Shown: positions 1 through 11,375 of the stretch, in pieces
Layout of the letters: the number at the start of each line of letters is the position of its first letter
Position numbering within the stretch: the first letter of the stretch is position 1
NCBI GenBank assembly: GCA_029961685.1
Contig: JARWKL010000002.1
Coordinates: 36,486,908-36,550,907, forward strand
Reading direction: 5' to 3'
Length of the DNA stretch: 64,000 bases
Origin: Aristolochia californica
Taxonomy: Eukaryota > Streptophyta > Magnoliopsida > Piperales > Aristolochiaceae
The notes under the pieces: model-generated
Told to the model about the DNA's origin: nothing
Databases searched by the model: none
Seen by the model: the letters and a program-made list of their open reading frames with translations, nothing else
Position numbers and translations under genes: made by a program

Positions 1-2858
1 TATTTCAGGTATGATTTCTACCACTTCCTCCTCTTCATCCTAGATCATTGATTCAGGGGCCTCTGAGCATCGTACAGGTAATAAGAGTTTGTTACATTCC
101 ATGTCTCCATGTTTACCAGACAAGTTTGTTACCATAGTTGACGGATCCTAAACCAAGGTTCTTAGGAAGGGATCCTCCTCTGTTATACCATCACTTCCAC
201 TTACAGATGTCGTATTTGTCCCCCAATTTCCCTTAAGCCTGATGTCTTTTAGACGGTTAACAAAAAATTTTAATTGTTTTATCACCTTCACACCTTCTTC
301 TTGTGTTTTCCATTATCTAACAATGAAGCAGGTGATTGGTGGAGGCCATGAATAGGGGAACCTTTAGTACTTAGACTTGTCTCCAGTAATTGCGGTTTCC
401 ACTTCTCAGATAGAGGATGGACATCCATCAGCAGCATTACTTCAACACTTATTTCTATCTTTAAAAAATTTATCAGTTTTAAATTGTGAAGTCTATCAAT
501 TAAGCAAACACCAGAGGACAACATATTCTCTTCGAGCTGAACGTAAAGGTATTGTTCTCTTTTTATTAATTCATTCAGATGCTTGGAGACCCTTAAGTGT
601 GTCAAACATATCTCAAGTTAAGTATTTTGTTACTTTTGTTGATGATTTCACTTGAGCCACATGGTTATTTCTATACAAAGAACAATATGAATTTTTTTCT
701 ATTTTTAAGTCCTTTCATGCCATGGTGTCCACTTACGTTTGGAAAAAAAATTCACGTGTTTCGGTCAGATATGTACAAGAGTACCTATCTGGTGAATTTC
801 AACCATTTTGTCAGAATAATGACATTATCCATCAAACATCATGTACCTACACCCCTCAACAAAATGGTATAGCCGAAAGAACAAATCGATATCTCCTCGA
901 GGTAGCATGTAGTCTACTATACTCTATGAAAGTGCCTTACTTTTTCTAACCTATGCCATTCTTACAACCTATTGCCCTATTAATAGGCTACTATCTTCAG
1001 TACTTAGCCATAAATCCCCATACTCATCGTTATTTCCAGACCCCTTCCTTTGAAGGTCTTTAGTTGTACAGGTTTTGTTCATGTTACATCAACTTCGAAG
1101 AGTAAGTTTGACACTATGTCTCTTAAGTGTATTTTTTGGGCTACTCTCATACCAAAAATGTTATTTGTTATAATCTTTATTTTTGGAAGTTAATTGTTTC
1201 TTAGGATATCACTTTTTTAGGACATTTTTTTTCCTCAAAAGATGCTCCCCTGAATCTTTCATTAGTTCTAGCGGCTCTGAAGCCCGTTGTGCCACTTGAT
1301 GCAGATGTACTTCAGCCCCTTCAAGCATCAACCGACACTATACATGTGGAGTTTACATATCTCTCAGAGGTAATCCCATCTTCTCTTGTTGTATTTGGCC
1401 CATAATTTGATACTTTACCCATCAGACTTGCACTAGGCCCTCCACTTCTCATCTGATATCTAATTTTGTTTCTCACCAACGATTGTCTCCTTCATGCTAT
1501 CAATTTCTTGCATCTATTTCTTCCATCTTTGTTCCACGATCATATCAAGAGACTCTGAGACATCCATAATGGAAGGCAGCTATGGAAGAATAAATGCATG
1601 CATTATAAGAGAAACAAACTTGGACCCTAGTTCCTCTTCCTCCCAAGAAGATATAAGTGGGCTACTAATGGGTTTTCGCTATCAAGTACAATCCAGATGG
1701 TCCTATTGCTCACCTCAAAGCCCGACTTGTTGCAAAGGGGAACACTTAGTGTTATGGAGTGGATTATGAGAAAATATTTTTCCCAGTGGCTAAATTAAAC
1801 TCGGTATGCATCTTATTATCTCCAGCCACTAATTTATCTTGGCTGATATATCAATTGGATGTCAAAAATACTTTTTTAAATGGGGACATTAAATAATAGA
1901 TATATATGCATCAACCACCTAGTTTTGTGGTTGAGGGAGAGTCGATATGCAGATTGAGGAACTCTTTATATGGGCTTAAACAATCTTCTTATGCTTGGTT
2001 TGACAAATTTAGCCAATGAATATTGCCGTTTGGATTCAGCTAGTACTCAGTAGATCATTATGTTTTTGTCAAGGATACTTTAAAGGGCAAAGTATTACTA
2101 CAAGTTTATGTGAATTATATCGTTTTAACTTGCAATGATGCAGACAATATAAAAGAACTCAAAGATAAGATATACAAATAATTTAAAATGAAAGATCTTG
2201 GATTTCTAAAATATTTTCTGGGTATTGAAGTATTCCAGTCAAAGCATGAGATTGTATTATCTCAAAGGAAGTATATTTTGGATCTACTTGAGGACACATG
2301 GATGACGGGGTGTCGACCAACATACACTTCTATGGATGCTAATACAAAGCTATGTATAAGCTCTGGAGAAGATATTGATAAAGGGAAATATCAGCTTACC
2401 AAACCGGATATATCATATGCAGTAAGTGTGATGAGTCAGTATATGCATAAACCACAACTTACCCATTGGCAATCCTTGGAGAGGATATTGAGATATTTAA
2501 AAGGAGAGCTGAGGAAAGGGTTTCTCTATAAGAATCATAGCCATTTCAACATAGAAGGTTTTTCAAATGCAGATTGGGCTAGATCACCTGATGACAGAAA
2601 GTCCACTTTAGGGTATTGTTCCTTAGTTTGAGGTAACCTGGTTACTTGGCGAAGCCAAAAATAGAATCTCATTGCAAGGTCTAGTGCATAAGCATAGTAA
2701 AGAGTTATGACCCACACAGTTAATGGGCTTCTATGGATCAGATCTCTTCTTATTGAATTGGGATTCTATAAAAGAGGTTTGATGGAATTATATTGCAACA
2801 ACTCGATATCTATTCATATAACTTCAAATCTCATCTTCCACGAGAGGACAAAACATGT
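1..2858 (+). pseudogene. Copia A pol remains (protease to RNase H)
   Basis: Translated pieces in three frames give copia landmarks. IIDSGASEH near position 45 is the protease site, with the catalytic DSG preserved. LNCEVYQLSKHQ at 480-520 is the end of the pre-integrase zinc region. TPQQNGIAERTN near 855 is the integrase core end. KDLGFLKYFLGIEV (2191-2232) and [18 protein letters not shown] are reverse transcriptase. GFSNADWARSPDD (from about 2554) is the RNase H start. Stops and frameshifts recur, for example after the integrase DDF motif near 655. The normal role would be polyprotein processing, reverse transcription and integration of the element; nothing functional can be made here. RNase H continues after the gypsy insertion at 7263. 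Confidence 0.85.
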
Positions 2859-3160
2859 TGTTGTGTTCCCAGACCCGAGATCGAGTTACTCGCCGGAGGG
2901 AGATGTCGCTGAGCTGTTCTAAGGTTGTGGTCACCAAGACCACTCTGGTCGACCTATGTTGACGATTTGGGGATGGCTAGGTGTAAAATGATTTGACGAA
3001 AAATGGGAGACAGATACGATGCCAGAATGAGGGTTTAGACTACCCTGTTCTGCTCCCTGAGTAACGCCCTGGACTTTGTTCTCCTCCACTAAATCACGCC
3101 CTGAGTCTTTGACTCGTCCGTTGCCTCTAGGCTACCTGTTGTGCTATGGAATCCACAAAA
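2859..3160 (-). repeat. Gypsy A 3' LTR (302 bp, internally deleted)
   Basis: Both ends match the LTR at 6701-7262, but two blocks are missing. One corresponds to roughly 6889-7101, and the short repeat gactc flanks that gap in the longer LTR. The other corresponds to about 7136-7180. Such deletions are typical of illegitimate recombination after insertion. Since the two LTRs start identical, the loss came after or during integration. Confidence 0.88.
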
Positions 3161-3700
3161 TCTCCCCTCCTGGAAAATGAGGTTGTCCTCAAGCTCGAAG
3201 GTGGGGTAGACCTGTCTGAATACGTCAAAGTCCTCCCACGTTGCACTGGTGGAGTCATGGGGAGACCACTGAATCAATCGCTGCAAATTTTGACGGCCCT
3301 GCAACAGTTTATACGACGTGGGCGACTAACGCTGCTGTGTACGGATGTTCCATGGGAATTAAGTGACCGTATTTGGAGAAACAGTCGACCACCACCAAAA
3401 TAATAGATTTCCCCCAAGACTTGGGGAGGCCCTCAATAAAATCCATAGATAAGTCGGCCCATACCTGTGTGGGAAGCTATAGTGGCTATAAGACCCCGTC
3501 AGGTGATAAATGCTCCACCTTGTTGCGCTGACAGACCTGGAATGCAGCGACATAGGCTGCAATGGAGGCTGGCATGCCCTCTCAATAAAACTCTTTGCAA
3601 AGCAGATGATGGCTGCCATGGTACACGGAGGTGACCCGACCATGAGAGGAGAAGACTGCGGCAAATAAATACAACACTGGAAGGTAATGATCTCATCCTG
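3161..3700 (-). pseudogene. Gypsy A integrase, internally deleted
   Basis: The zinc-binding region and the first catalytic segment are recognisable across two frames at about 3700-3390: a DLSMDFIEGLP-like stretch and then DCFSKYGH. Soon after that comes the C-terminal tail (3300-3170) with SATWEDFDVFRQVYPTFELED. Most of the catalytic core, several hundred codons' worth in relatives, is missing. This explains the short 4.4 kb element. It could not have integrated without help after that loss. Confidence 0.75.
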
Positions 3701-5670
3701 CACCGTCCAGGTGGATCCCATGTGGCCATCGTGAATTTGTTGTTGTAAGTCCTGGAGTGCTGCCGTGGGCCTCTCTGATGGCTTCTAAGAGGAGTGGCCT
3801 CAGTTGACTGATGGCAGCTAATTGTGGTACATCCTCTGACTGGCGTGATAGCGCATCGGCGACGACATTCAATTTGCTGGCTTTGTGTTCCACAAAAAAT
3901 CGAATCCGAGCAACTTACTAATCCACTGTTGCTGAGGAGAGGTAGAAATACGTTGATCCATCAAATACTTCAAACTGTAATGGTTCATGCGGATGAGAAA
4001 TGCCCGGCCCCATAGATACAGCCGCCAGTGCCGGACTGCCTTGGCCAAGCCAATCAGCTCTCGTTGATATGCTGGTAACTTGTGTTCATGAAGGGCGAGT
4101 TGGTGGCTGAAATAAGCAATAGGGTGGCCGGACTGCTGTAAAACTATGCCAATACCCCTTCCTGAGGCATCATATTCTACCACGAAGAGCTCATCAAAAT
4201 TGGGCAATTGTAAGATGGTACTGTGGCAAGAGCTATTTTGAGCTGGTGGAAGGCGGTGTTGGTGGCCTCACTTCATACAAATTCATTTTGACGCAACAAG
4301 TTAGAGAGCGGGGCGGCGAGGGCTGCATAGTTCGAAATAAATTTCCAATAATAGCCCGTTAAGCCCAGAACACCCTGCAAGGCTGAGATATGTTGTGGTG
4401 TCGGCCATTGTGTCACTGCTGAAATTTTTCCCGGCTCCACTGTGACCCATGTTGCAGTAATAATGTGGCCCAAATAAGCCACCTATGGCTGCCCAAATGT
4501 ACACTTGGTTCTCTTCAAATAAAATCTATGTGCTCTGATGAGTTGAAAAACCAGGTATAGATGCCCCAGATGTTGAGGTAAGGACATGCTGAAAATCAGT
4601 ATGTCGTAAAAAAAAAACTAACACAAATTTTCGCAGATAGTCAGAGAATACATCGTTCATTAAGGCTTGAAATGTTGATGGAGCGTTGGAGAGACCGAAG
4701 GGCATGACCAAAAATTCAAAGTGGCCATGGTGTGTCTGGAAGGCGGTTTTATAAATATCTTGAGAAGACATACGGACCTGATGGTAGCCGGAACGCAAAT
4801 CTAGCCTGCTGAAAATGTGAGTGCCATGAAGCTCATCCAGTAACTCATCCACAACCAGGATAGGGAACTTGTCTTTAATAGTTTTGGAGTTTAAGTCCCT
4901 ATAATCAACGCAAAATCTCCAAGTGTTGTCCTATTTTTTTACTAACAAGACCAGGGAAGAAAAAGGAGAGGTACTTATGTGGATTAAGCCTTGCTCCATC
5001 ATTTGTTTAATCCTTCTATCTCACCCTTTTGGAGATGGGGTACCGATAGGGACGCACCACTATAGCTTCAGACCCAACCTTCAATGCAATTTTGTGGTCA
5101 CACTGTCTGAGAGGCGGAAGACCTGTTGGAGCCTGAAATATATCGTCATAAGCGTCCAACAACTGTTGTAAAGTTGACCCCAATGGCTGCGGCTATTGAA
5201 TGACATGTAGGTGTGGGGGGATGGCAGTCTTGCTGCCCTGAAAAGTGAACTGTTGTCCCGCAATATCAAAGCTCATAGTTAAATCTTGGAAATCCCATAA
5301 AATTGGCCCCAAAGTATGTAACCATTAATCCCAAGAACCATGTCAAACCGGCGAGGGGAATGATTAAGAATTCGGCCGCAAATGGATGACCCTCAATGGA
5401 AAAGAATATTGCCTTGCTAATCCCATAACTCGGAAGTTTTACACCATTGGCTATGGACACTGACGTTGTGGGCCGAGGCTGCGCTGGTAACTGTAACTAC
5501 TGGGCGGCATTGAGGCTAATGAAATTGTGTGTACTTCCCGAGTCAACCAAACTGAGAAGTGTTTGATCATTGATGAGGGTGCATAGTTGCATAGTCTTGG
5601 TGGATTGTACGCCCGTAATAGCATGGAGGGAAATTTTAGCATCTTGTTCTTCTGCCACTAGTTCGTGCTC
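3700..5670 (-). pseudogene. Gypsy A protease, reverse transcriptase and RNase H remnant
   Basis: Protease: LVDSGSTHNFIS lies at about 5550-5515, with the catalytic DSG intact. Reverse transcriptase: [15 protein letters not shown] and [16 protein letters not shown] lie in 4852-4650. The catalytic FxDD box near 4600 is destroyed: a run of about ten A/T at 4608-4618 shifts the frame, and one aspartate appears as tyrosine. AYLGHIITATWVTVEPGKI and LGLTGYYWKFISNYA (4480-4320) are the connection region. RNase H: VVEYDASGRGIGIVLQQ and AYFSHQLALHEHKLPAYQRE (4190-4060). NVVADALSRQ marks its end near 3865. Replication enzymes of a gypsy element, inactive here. Confidence 0.85.
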
Positions 5671-5699
5671 GGTTCCTCGGCCATTGGCTCCTCATCAGA

Positions 5700-6678
5700 G
5701 TCCACTTCTAACCAAAACAACTTTGGACATGATGTCCGAATGTATATTTTTCATCAAAATTGTAGCATAAGCCGCGGGACCTTCTGTCCTCCATTTCTGC
5801 CCTGTTCAATTTTCGAATAAAAGTAGGTTGAGGGTGCCCTGTTTTGGGCAACTGGGGGGAGCTGGCAGTGGTTGCAGTGCGCCATGGGGTTGCTGTGTGG
5901 GAGGGGTCTTTAGGTAGTCTGCCCCCTGCCATGGTGACCTGCGGGACTAAAGTCTTTGTTTGGCTTCAAGAGCTCTTGCCAAATTCATGGCTCTAGCTAG
6001 ATCTGTTGGAGGGAGGAGCTCAACTTCCATGCGGACAACCTTACTGGCTCGGCCCAGTTTCTCTTGGAAGACCTTTTGATATTGTTCCACTGTGCCCGTT
6101 TGCCGTAACAATACCGAGTCCCCCAAGGGATTATTTTGAGTGAGTGGTCCAAAGTGAATGGAACACAATTCTTTAAATTCGGGCCAATCTAAGTCGGGGT
6201 ATTCCAATTCCACCTGATGTCCCCATAACTGCGCCTCGTCGAGCATATGGAAGGTGGCCAAACCAACCTTTTCACTATCTACAGTGGGCTGGTGAGAAAA
6301 AAATTTCTCACACCGATACAGCCATATTAAGGGGTCCTCAGTCCCTTTAAAAATTGGAAATTCCCATTTAGTGTATCTGGGAACTGTCCCTCCCCCATAA
6401 TTGAAATTTCCTCCTGTTTCTGTGCGCCCAACATATGTGGGCCCTTGTCTAGGTACAGGGCTCCTTCCCCATCCCGTGGGTAGGAGCTTCTTTCCCCAAA
6501 ACAAAATTTGAATTGGATTTGTACCTATTGTGCTACTCGACTGTCGAACAAGGCAACCAGGCGTTCTTCGGACTCTTCCCTTGCTGCTGTTACTTGGGCT
6601 GCGCTCTGCTCTCTCTCAGCTTGCATCATCTCTCTGAAACCCGCAAGTAAATCAGCGTTGGATGAGGATTCTCCCATT
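5700..6678 (-). pseudogene. Gypsy A gag remnant
   Basis: A start codon at about 6678, just after the primer-binding site, begins MGESSSNADLLAGF, a usual place for a gypsy gag start. A stop near 6518 breaks the frame. The block 6504-5947 then holds the gag core: WEFPIFKGTEDPLIWLYRCE and a downstream capsid-like region. The zinc knuckle follows at about 5760-5715 as CYNFDEKYTFGHHVQSC; the second cysteine of a CCHC knuckle has become phenylalanine. The product would be the structural protein of the virus-like particle. Stops, a frameshift and the lost zinc ligand make it non-functional. Confidence 0.82.
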
Positions 6679-6700
6679 AGGGCCTACTCTGATACCAATG

Positions 6701-7262
6701 TGTTGTGTTCCCGGACCCGAGATCGAGTTACTCGTCAGAGGGAGACATCGCCGAGCTGTTCTGGAACAGGTTCTGGTCTCCGAGACCTCTCTGGTCGACC
6801 TATGTTGACGATTTGGGGTTGGCTAGGTGTAAAATGGTTTGACGGAAAATGGGAGACGGAAATGCATGCCGAAATGAGGGTTTAGACTCGTCAACGGGAG
6901 TCTACACCGTGGGTTCCAGGGGAACGCCGACCCTGGTTCGATTTGGGGAGAACGCAGATCCTGTAATGTTGTTCCTTCCTTCTCTCGTTTCCCTCCCGAT
7001 GCATCATAAACCAAGGCTCAGATGTTGTTCGAATTATTACAATTCTTCCATCACGGTAACCTTAAATCAAAATACATTAACTCGACTGAGTCACGACTCG
7101 CTACCCTGTTCTGCTCCCTGAGTAACGCCCTGGACTCGCTGAGCTTTTCTCTGCTCCCTGAGTCATGTCCTGAACTCTATTCTGCTCCACTGAATCAAGC
7201 CCTGAGTCTCTGACTCGTCCGTGCTGCCTCTGGGCTACCGTTGTGTTATGGAATCCACAACA
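6701..7262 (-). repeat. Gypsy A 5' LTR (562 bp)
   Basis: The full-length LTR reads TGTTGTGGATTCC...GGAACACAACA on the - strand. It is bordered by the target duplication on the right and by the primer-binding site (6683-6697) on the left, with a three-base spacer. It is 260 bp longer than its partner at 2859-3160, so it shows the ancestral LTR length. Confidence 0.9.
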
Positions 7263-7442
7263 CATGTTGAGGTAGACTGCTACTTTATATGGGAGAAATT
7301 TCAGGCTAGTATCTCATCTCTCAGACATGTTTCATTACAAGGGCAGGTGTCAAGCATTCTTATAAAACCAATCACATCCAAGATTTTAATCACTATATGT
7401 GGCAAGTTAGGTATCTATGATGTTTTCTCTCCCCTAGCTTGA
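7263..7442 (+). pseudogene. Copia A pol tail, resumed after the gypsy insertion
   Basis: The RNase H C-terminus of Copia A continues here from 2858, after the second copy of the catgt duplication. The last residues read KLGIYDVFSPLA followed by a stop. Copia K and the non-coding element at 57011 carry nearly the same ending, which marks these elements as relatives. The polypurine tract follows at once, then the 3' LTR. Confidence 0.8.
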
Positions 7443-7449
7443 GGGGGAG

Positions 7450-7964
7450 TGTTGGAAGACATCTCGAAGTGGCAACAAAGTAAATACCTTCTCCATGTCA
7501 AGAAGGTGGCAAAGGAGGTAAATAAAAGGACTTCTCATAATGATGGCATAAGGTTGTAAATAAATAAGATGATGTATGTGTACTTATGTCTGTTCTCTTA
7601 TAAAGCTTTTAGCCCTAAGGGCATTATATCTTTTCTTTTATAAAGCTTTTAGCCCTAAGGGCATTATGTCTTTTCTTTTATAAAGCTTTTAGCCCTAAGG
7701 GCATTGTAGTCATTTAAACCTCATTCAACAACTATAAATAGAGGCACAAGGCTTGGGAAAGATCATTAAGTTTCCCCTCTTGTCTCTCAAATTCATCCCT
7801 GGACTTTTATCTTCTCCCAAACTCTTTCTCTCTCCATCTCTTTAGTCGTTTCTCTATTCTTTCTCTTTTTTATCCTTTCTTCCTCGCTTTTCTTCTCCTC
7901 TTCTTTGTCTTCTCCTCTCTCACCACCTTGATCGAGGACCTTGTCATGGATCTTGAATCCAACA
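7450..7964 (+). repeat. 3' LTR of Copia A with internal 40-bp tandem repeats
   Basis: The LTR begins TGTTGGAAGA directly after the purine tract and ends AATCCAACA (TG...CA, 515 bp). A TATA-type promoter, ACTATAAATAGAGG, lies at about 7730-7743. Just upstream, 7601-7710 holds two full units and one partial unit of a 40-bp repeat starting TAAAGCTTTTAGCCCTAAGG. Related LTRs (54216-54636, 55369-55792) carry a single copy. A pyrimidine-rich leader (7775-7925) follows the TATA box. The target duplication cannot be checked because the 5' end lies outside the window. Confidence 0.85.
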
Positions 7965-8279
7965 CCTCTCATGTGCCTTCTCATTTTAATTTTATAGAAC
8001 TTATTACATCCTTATATTATCTTTTAAAGCTTAGGTTCAACACATAAACCCTAGTCTTCCTATATAATATTCAAATAGAAAATAAAATTTCAAAATAAGC
8101 TTATGTCATATCCTTCCATCCAAGATAAAAGAACAACCTTTTCCTCAAGGTTGAAAATATGGAAATTGTTGAAGTAAGTCATTGTCAAGTTCTCGTGTAG
8201 CATCTTAATAAAGGTGTGTGGTCCCATCTTAATATAAAGATGAGTGGAAAGTGGTGTTGTAAGAGTAATCGGCCCTTGG
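7965..8279 (-). pseudogene. Gypsy integrase C-terminal relic, left part
   Basis: From about 8275 down to 8097 the - strand reads a decayed integrase C-terminus, including LDNDLLQQFPYFQP with a stop before the expected acidic patch. It is continuous with the integrase core at 8604-8970 once the TRIM (8280-8598) is removed. The stretch 7965-8096 is AT-rich and shows nothing else. Confidence 0.5.
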
Positions 8280-8598
8280 TGTTAAAGAATAGTCCCACAT
8301 GTATTAGTGAGAACAAATATGTTGAGTTTATTAGTTGGGAAAGAGGTTTTCTAAGATGGCTGGTCATTTTGGGCTAGGCCTTGGACCCAACTTCATATGG
8401 TATCAGAGCAGGTTCTCGTATGTGGGCCTCCACCCAAATTATCCACATGTAAGAGCCCAGAGAGCCTACATGTGAGGGGGACTTAAAGAATAGTCTCACA
8501 TGGATTAGTGAGAAAAAATGTGTTGAGTTTATTAGTTGTAAAAGAGGTTTCTTAAGATGGCTAGTTATTTTGGGATAAGCCTTGGACCCAACTTCATA
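8280..8598 (+). mobile_element. TRIM 1: 319-bp terminal-repeat retrotransposon in miniature
   Basis: Two matching terminal repeats, 8280-8397 and 8481-8598 (118 bp each), start (TG)TTAAAGAATAGTC and end ACCCAACTTCATA. They surround only 83 bp. A perfect initiator-tRNA-Met primer site, TGGTATCAGAGC, begins at 8398 immediately after the left repeat. A purine tract (TGTGAGGGGG, 8471-8480) precedes the right repeat. Target duplications cttgg lie at 8275-8279 and 8599-8603. The right repeat begins AC instead of TG, a likely point decay. There is no coding capacity, so it depended on enzymes from other elements. It sits in a gypsy integrase relic. Confidence 0.92.
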
Positions 8599-8603
8599 CT
8601 TGG

Positions 8604-8970
8604 AAGGTAAGACATCCATGTCTTCGGTTTCTCCAACGCAAAACCATGCAGATAGGTCTCTGGACACTAGTTCACCACTTCTCTTTGGTCGTCCATCTGG
8701 GGATGATATACAATGCTCATTTGTAAAATACTTTCTTGAAAAAAAAAACACTCTCTCCAAAAGGAACTTAGAAAGATTGTTTGTATCAAAGACAATGGTC
8801 CACGAAATACCATGCAATTTGACCACTTAAGCAACATATAACTCTACAATTGTCTTGCTAGTGTAGGGATTTATGATGCCATAGAAGTGAGCACAATTGC
8901 TCCCTGCAGAAGGAGGTAAGACTTCAATGAAGTCCGTGGAGACGGTCTTCCCAAATTCAGTCAAGAATTG
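8604..8970 (-). pseudogene. Gypsy integrase core relic
   Basis: On the - strand, VVKLHGISWTIVFDTN near 8830 matches the gypsy integrase motif around the second catalytic aspartate (usual form KLHGxPxxIVSDRD); the aspartate neighbourhood is altered. SSPDGRPKRSGEL corresponds to the HPQTDGQTE box. Upstream, an FIEVLPPSAG-like stretch near 8910 corresponds to the first catalytic aspartate region. Stops and shifts are frequent. Its N-terminal part continues at 11817 beyond the non-coding element inserted at 8976-11811. Confidence 0.6.
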
Positions 8971-8975
8971 GAAGA

Positions 8976-9408
8976 TGTTGAATTTATGGAAAAGAAAAAT
9001 ACTTCATTGACTTATTATAATCAGAGTACATGAACCTCTATTTATAATAGAGGAAGGTAGTGGAATCCAATTGAAATAAAACTACCTTTGTCCCAATTAC
9101 ACCCAAACTCTAACACTTAAAGACAAGTCCTAGCATAATTAAATAACTCAAAATAGATAAAAGACAAACATAACTCAAACTGAAACTCTTCTTGGACGTG
9201 ACCATAAGATAAAGATGCTTTTGTGAGTCCTTCTTAATCTTCCAATTTATGTGATAAGGATGCCAGCTTGTGGTATTCATGGTGGGTTCTACTTCTTATG
9301 GGCTTGGGCCCATCATGTGGGTTTTCTTAGTTGTGTGGCCCATCTTATAATACTCTTAGATATGTGGGCCTTTCTTGGTCGTGTGGGCTTGGACCCTATC
9401 GTCCAATA
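8976..9408 (-). repeat. NA1 3' LTR
   Basis: A 433-bp repeat matching 11376-11811. On the - strand it runs from TATTGGACGATAGGG (one change from TG) to AATTCAACA. It contains the TATA-like CCTCTATTTATAATAG (9032-9047) in reverse orientation, the probable promoter. Confidence 0.88.
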
Positions 9409-11375
9409 CTCCATCTCAAGCTAGGGGTGAGAGAACATCAAGAACTCCTAGCTTGCTGCAAATGATGTATAAATTTTTTTGTATAAAATGACACATCTTC
9501 CAATACGCATTCATCTTCCAACATTCCCCCTAACGTTGTTGCGTCCTTCCATGAGGCCCTACTGGCATAATATAAGTGAGAGTAAAAATCACTTCTAGTT
9601 GTATGACATTGCTCTTTAATCCAGTCAATTAACTCGTGTTGGATGTTCGGCACAGTCATATCTTCTATACGTAGTGGCACTCCTATCTTCTATAGGTAGT
9701 GGGGTCTATACGTTGTTCGAAAATGTAATAATAAAAAACTCCTCCATCACTGTGCCCCTCCACAGGACAACGACTCTCAAGTTGTAGGAGTAATAAAAGT
9801 CATTACAAGGAAGGAGGGGGGCGGCGGCGAGGTAGTGGATTTATTTATAATGGTGTCCCAATCCAGACACCGACTCTCATGGTATCCCAACTGTGATATT
9901 TTTTTAGAGTTAAATTTATCATGGTGTCCCAATTCGGGCACTGAATCTCATGATGTTCCAATTCGGGCACCGAATCTCATGGTGTCACAACTGTGATTAT
10001 TTTTTAGAGTCAAAAAAATTGTGGTATGAGAAATGGCACCGAGTCCACTTCTTCTTAAATAGTAATGTCCCCAAAGAGACATAATAACTGCAGCTAAATA
10101 TAACATGACCATCTTCCAACTCATATAACATGAACCAAAATAATAAACCTTGTAGAAGGACCCATGAATTAATCTCACACGATATAAATTTTTTTTTTCT
10201 TAGATGCAAAAGCTTCATCTTGTGTGCACCCCCTTTCTTGAATATTTTGATCACATAAACTTATCCACAACATATGGAATAAAATACCTCTTTCTTGTAC
10301 TTCTTTTACTTATCCCCCTCAAGCTGGGAAGTAATGGTAGTGATCCCAGCTTGAACCAAATTTCATAGATGTAGCAATAAGCTCAAATAACAGAGATGTA
10401 GTAATAAGCCCTCAAACTAGGGACAAGTGAGATATTTTCCTGATATAACAACTCAAAAAGCGACACAAAATAATCGGCTTAAATTCGGATTTTTCAATAC
10501 AACAGAATACCAACATGACTTCTGATTCTTCCAATGAGAATATATCTTTAAATATAGATCACACTAACATGAAATTTTCTCCTTATGAAATTGGATTTTA
10601 AATAACTTTCATCAAAGTATAAATTCTCTTCATAAAATATAGTTATCAGAAGATAAATAATCTAATAAATTTCGGTCTCTGTTATCTAGCCGAACAAAGC
10701 ACTGTTTCTCTTTTTTTTTTTCAACATGACCATTGACTCTTCCAAGATCAATATTTCCTTATTGAAAAATCATACCGAGAATTGGTTGAATAGGTAAGAA
10801 AATAGACTTACGTATATTTATTTTTATATATAATTCTCCATATAAATTATCTTTCTTGATAGCATAAAATACTTCGAAAGTTGAGGCTTTCTGCTGACGC
10901 TCGAACCTCTTTTTCAATTTGACCTTTGCTGCTTCAAATATCGATTTCTCTTTGTAGTTAACTCAGATAAATAAATTGGTTCAATAAGTAAAAGAATGGA
11001 CTTACAGATATTTCTTTTGATATATATTTCTCCATATAAAGTATAGTTCTTGATAGCAAAAAATACTTCAAAATCTGAAGATTGCTATAGCTGCTAAAAC
11101 CTTTTTTCAATCCGACCTTCGCTCATTCAAATATCGATATCTCTCTGTAGATAACTCCGATTCAAAAAAATCATTTTTCTTTGGAAAGTATACTCAAATA
11201 TTGTTTCATAAATATATAATTTGCAATATGAAAAACTTAGTATAGAGGTAAAAAAACTCAAAGCAAACTACGGGTGTTGGGACAGAAAAAAAAATACGAA
11301 CCTAGACATAGGGTTTAGGGTTTAAAGAAAAGGATCACATTACCACGTCAACTCACATGACCTGCTCTGATACCA

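Larger units (their letters stand above)
2859..7262 (-). mobile_element. Gypsy A: nested Ty3/gypsy element, chromovirus-like
   Basis: A 4.4 kb LTR element on the - strand is flanked by 5-bp duplications catgt (2854-2858 and 7263-7267). The LTRs are 6701-7262 (5' LTR) and 2859-3160 (3' LTR). The primer-binding site lies inside the 5' LTR at 6683-6697 and is complementary to initiator tRNA-Met (TGGTATCAGAG core). The polypurine tract abuts the 3' LTR at about 3161-3171 (AGGAGGGGAGA on the - strand). Gag, protease, RT, RNase H and integrase occur in gypsy order. An integrase tail with a TWEDF-type motif resembles the C-terminus of chromovirus integrases. The element has many stops, and much of integrase is missing. 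Confidence 0.93.
1..7964 (+). mobile_element. Copia A: 5'-truncated Ty1/copia element, interrupted by a gypsy insertion
   Basis: The window opens inside the polyprotein of a copia-type LTR retrotransposon on the + strand. Domains appear in the usual copia order: protease site and pre-integrase zinc region, integrase, reverse transcriptase, RNase H, purine-rich tract (7441-7449), 3' LTR (7450-7964). A complete gypsy element (2859-7262) splits the RNase H region. Flanking 5-bp copies of catgt show that the copia was there first. The 5' LTR and gag lie left of the window. The coding region is full of stops and frameshifts, so this copy is dead. Its pol tail and LTR closely resemble those of Copia K (54637-55792) and, less closely, D. 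Confidence 0.9.

Noticed and set aside
7601..7710. Possible CRISPR-like array
   Set aside because: Direct tandem units with no spacers, inside a plant LTR. The same holds for the 76-bp units at 25675-25902.
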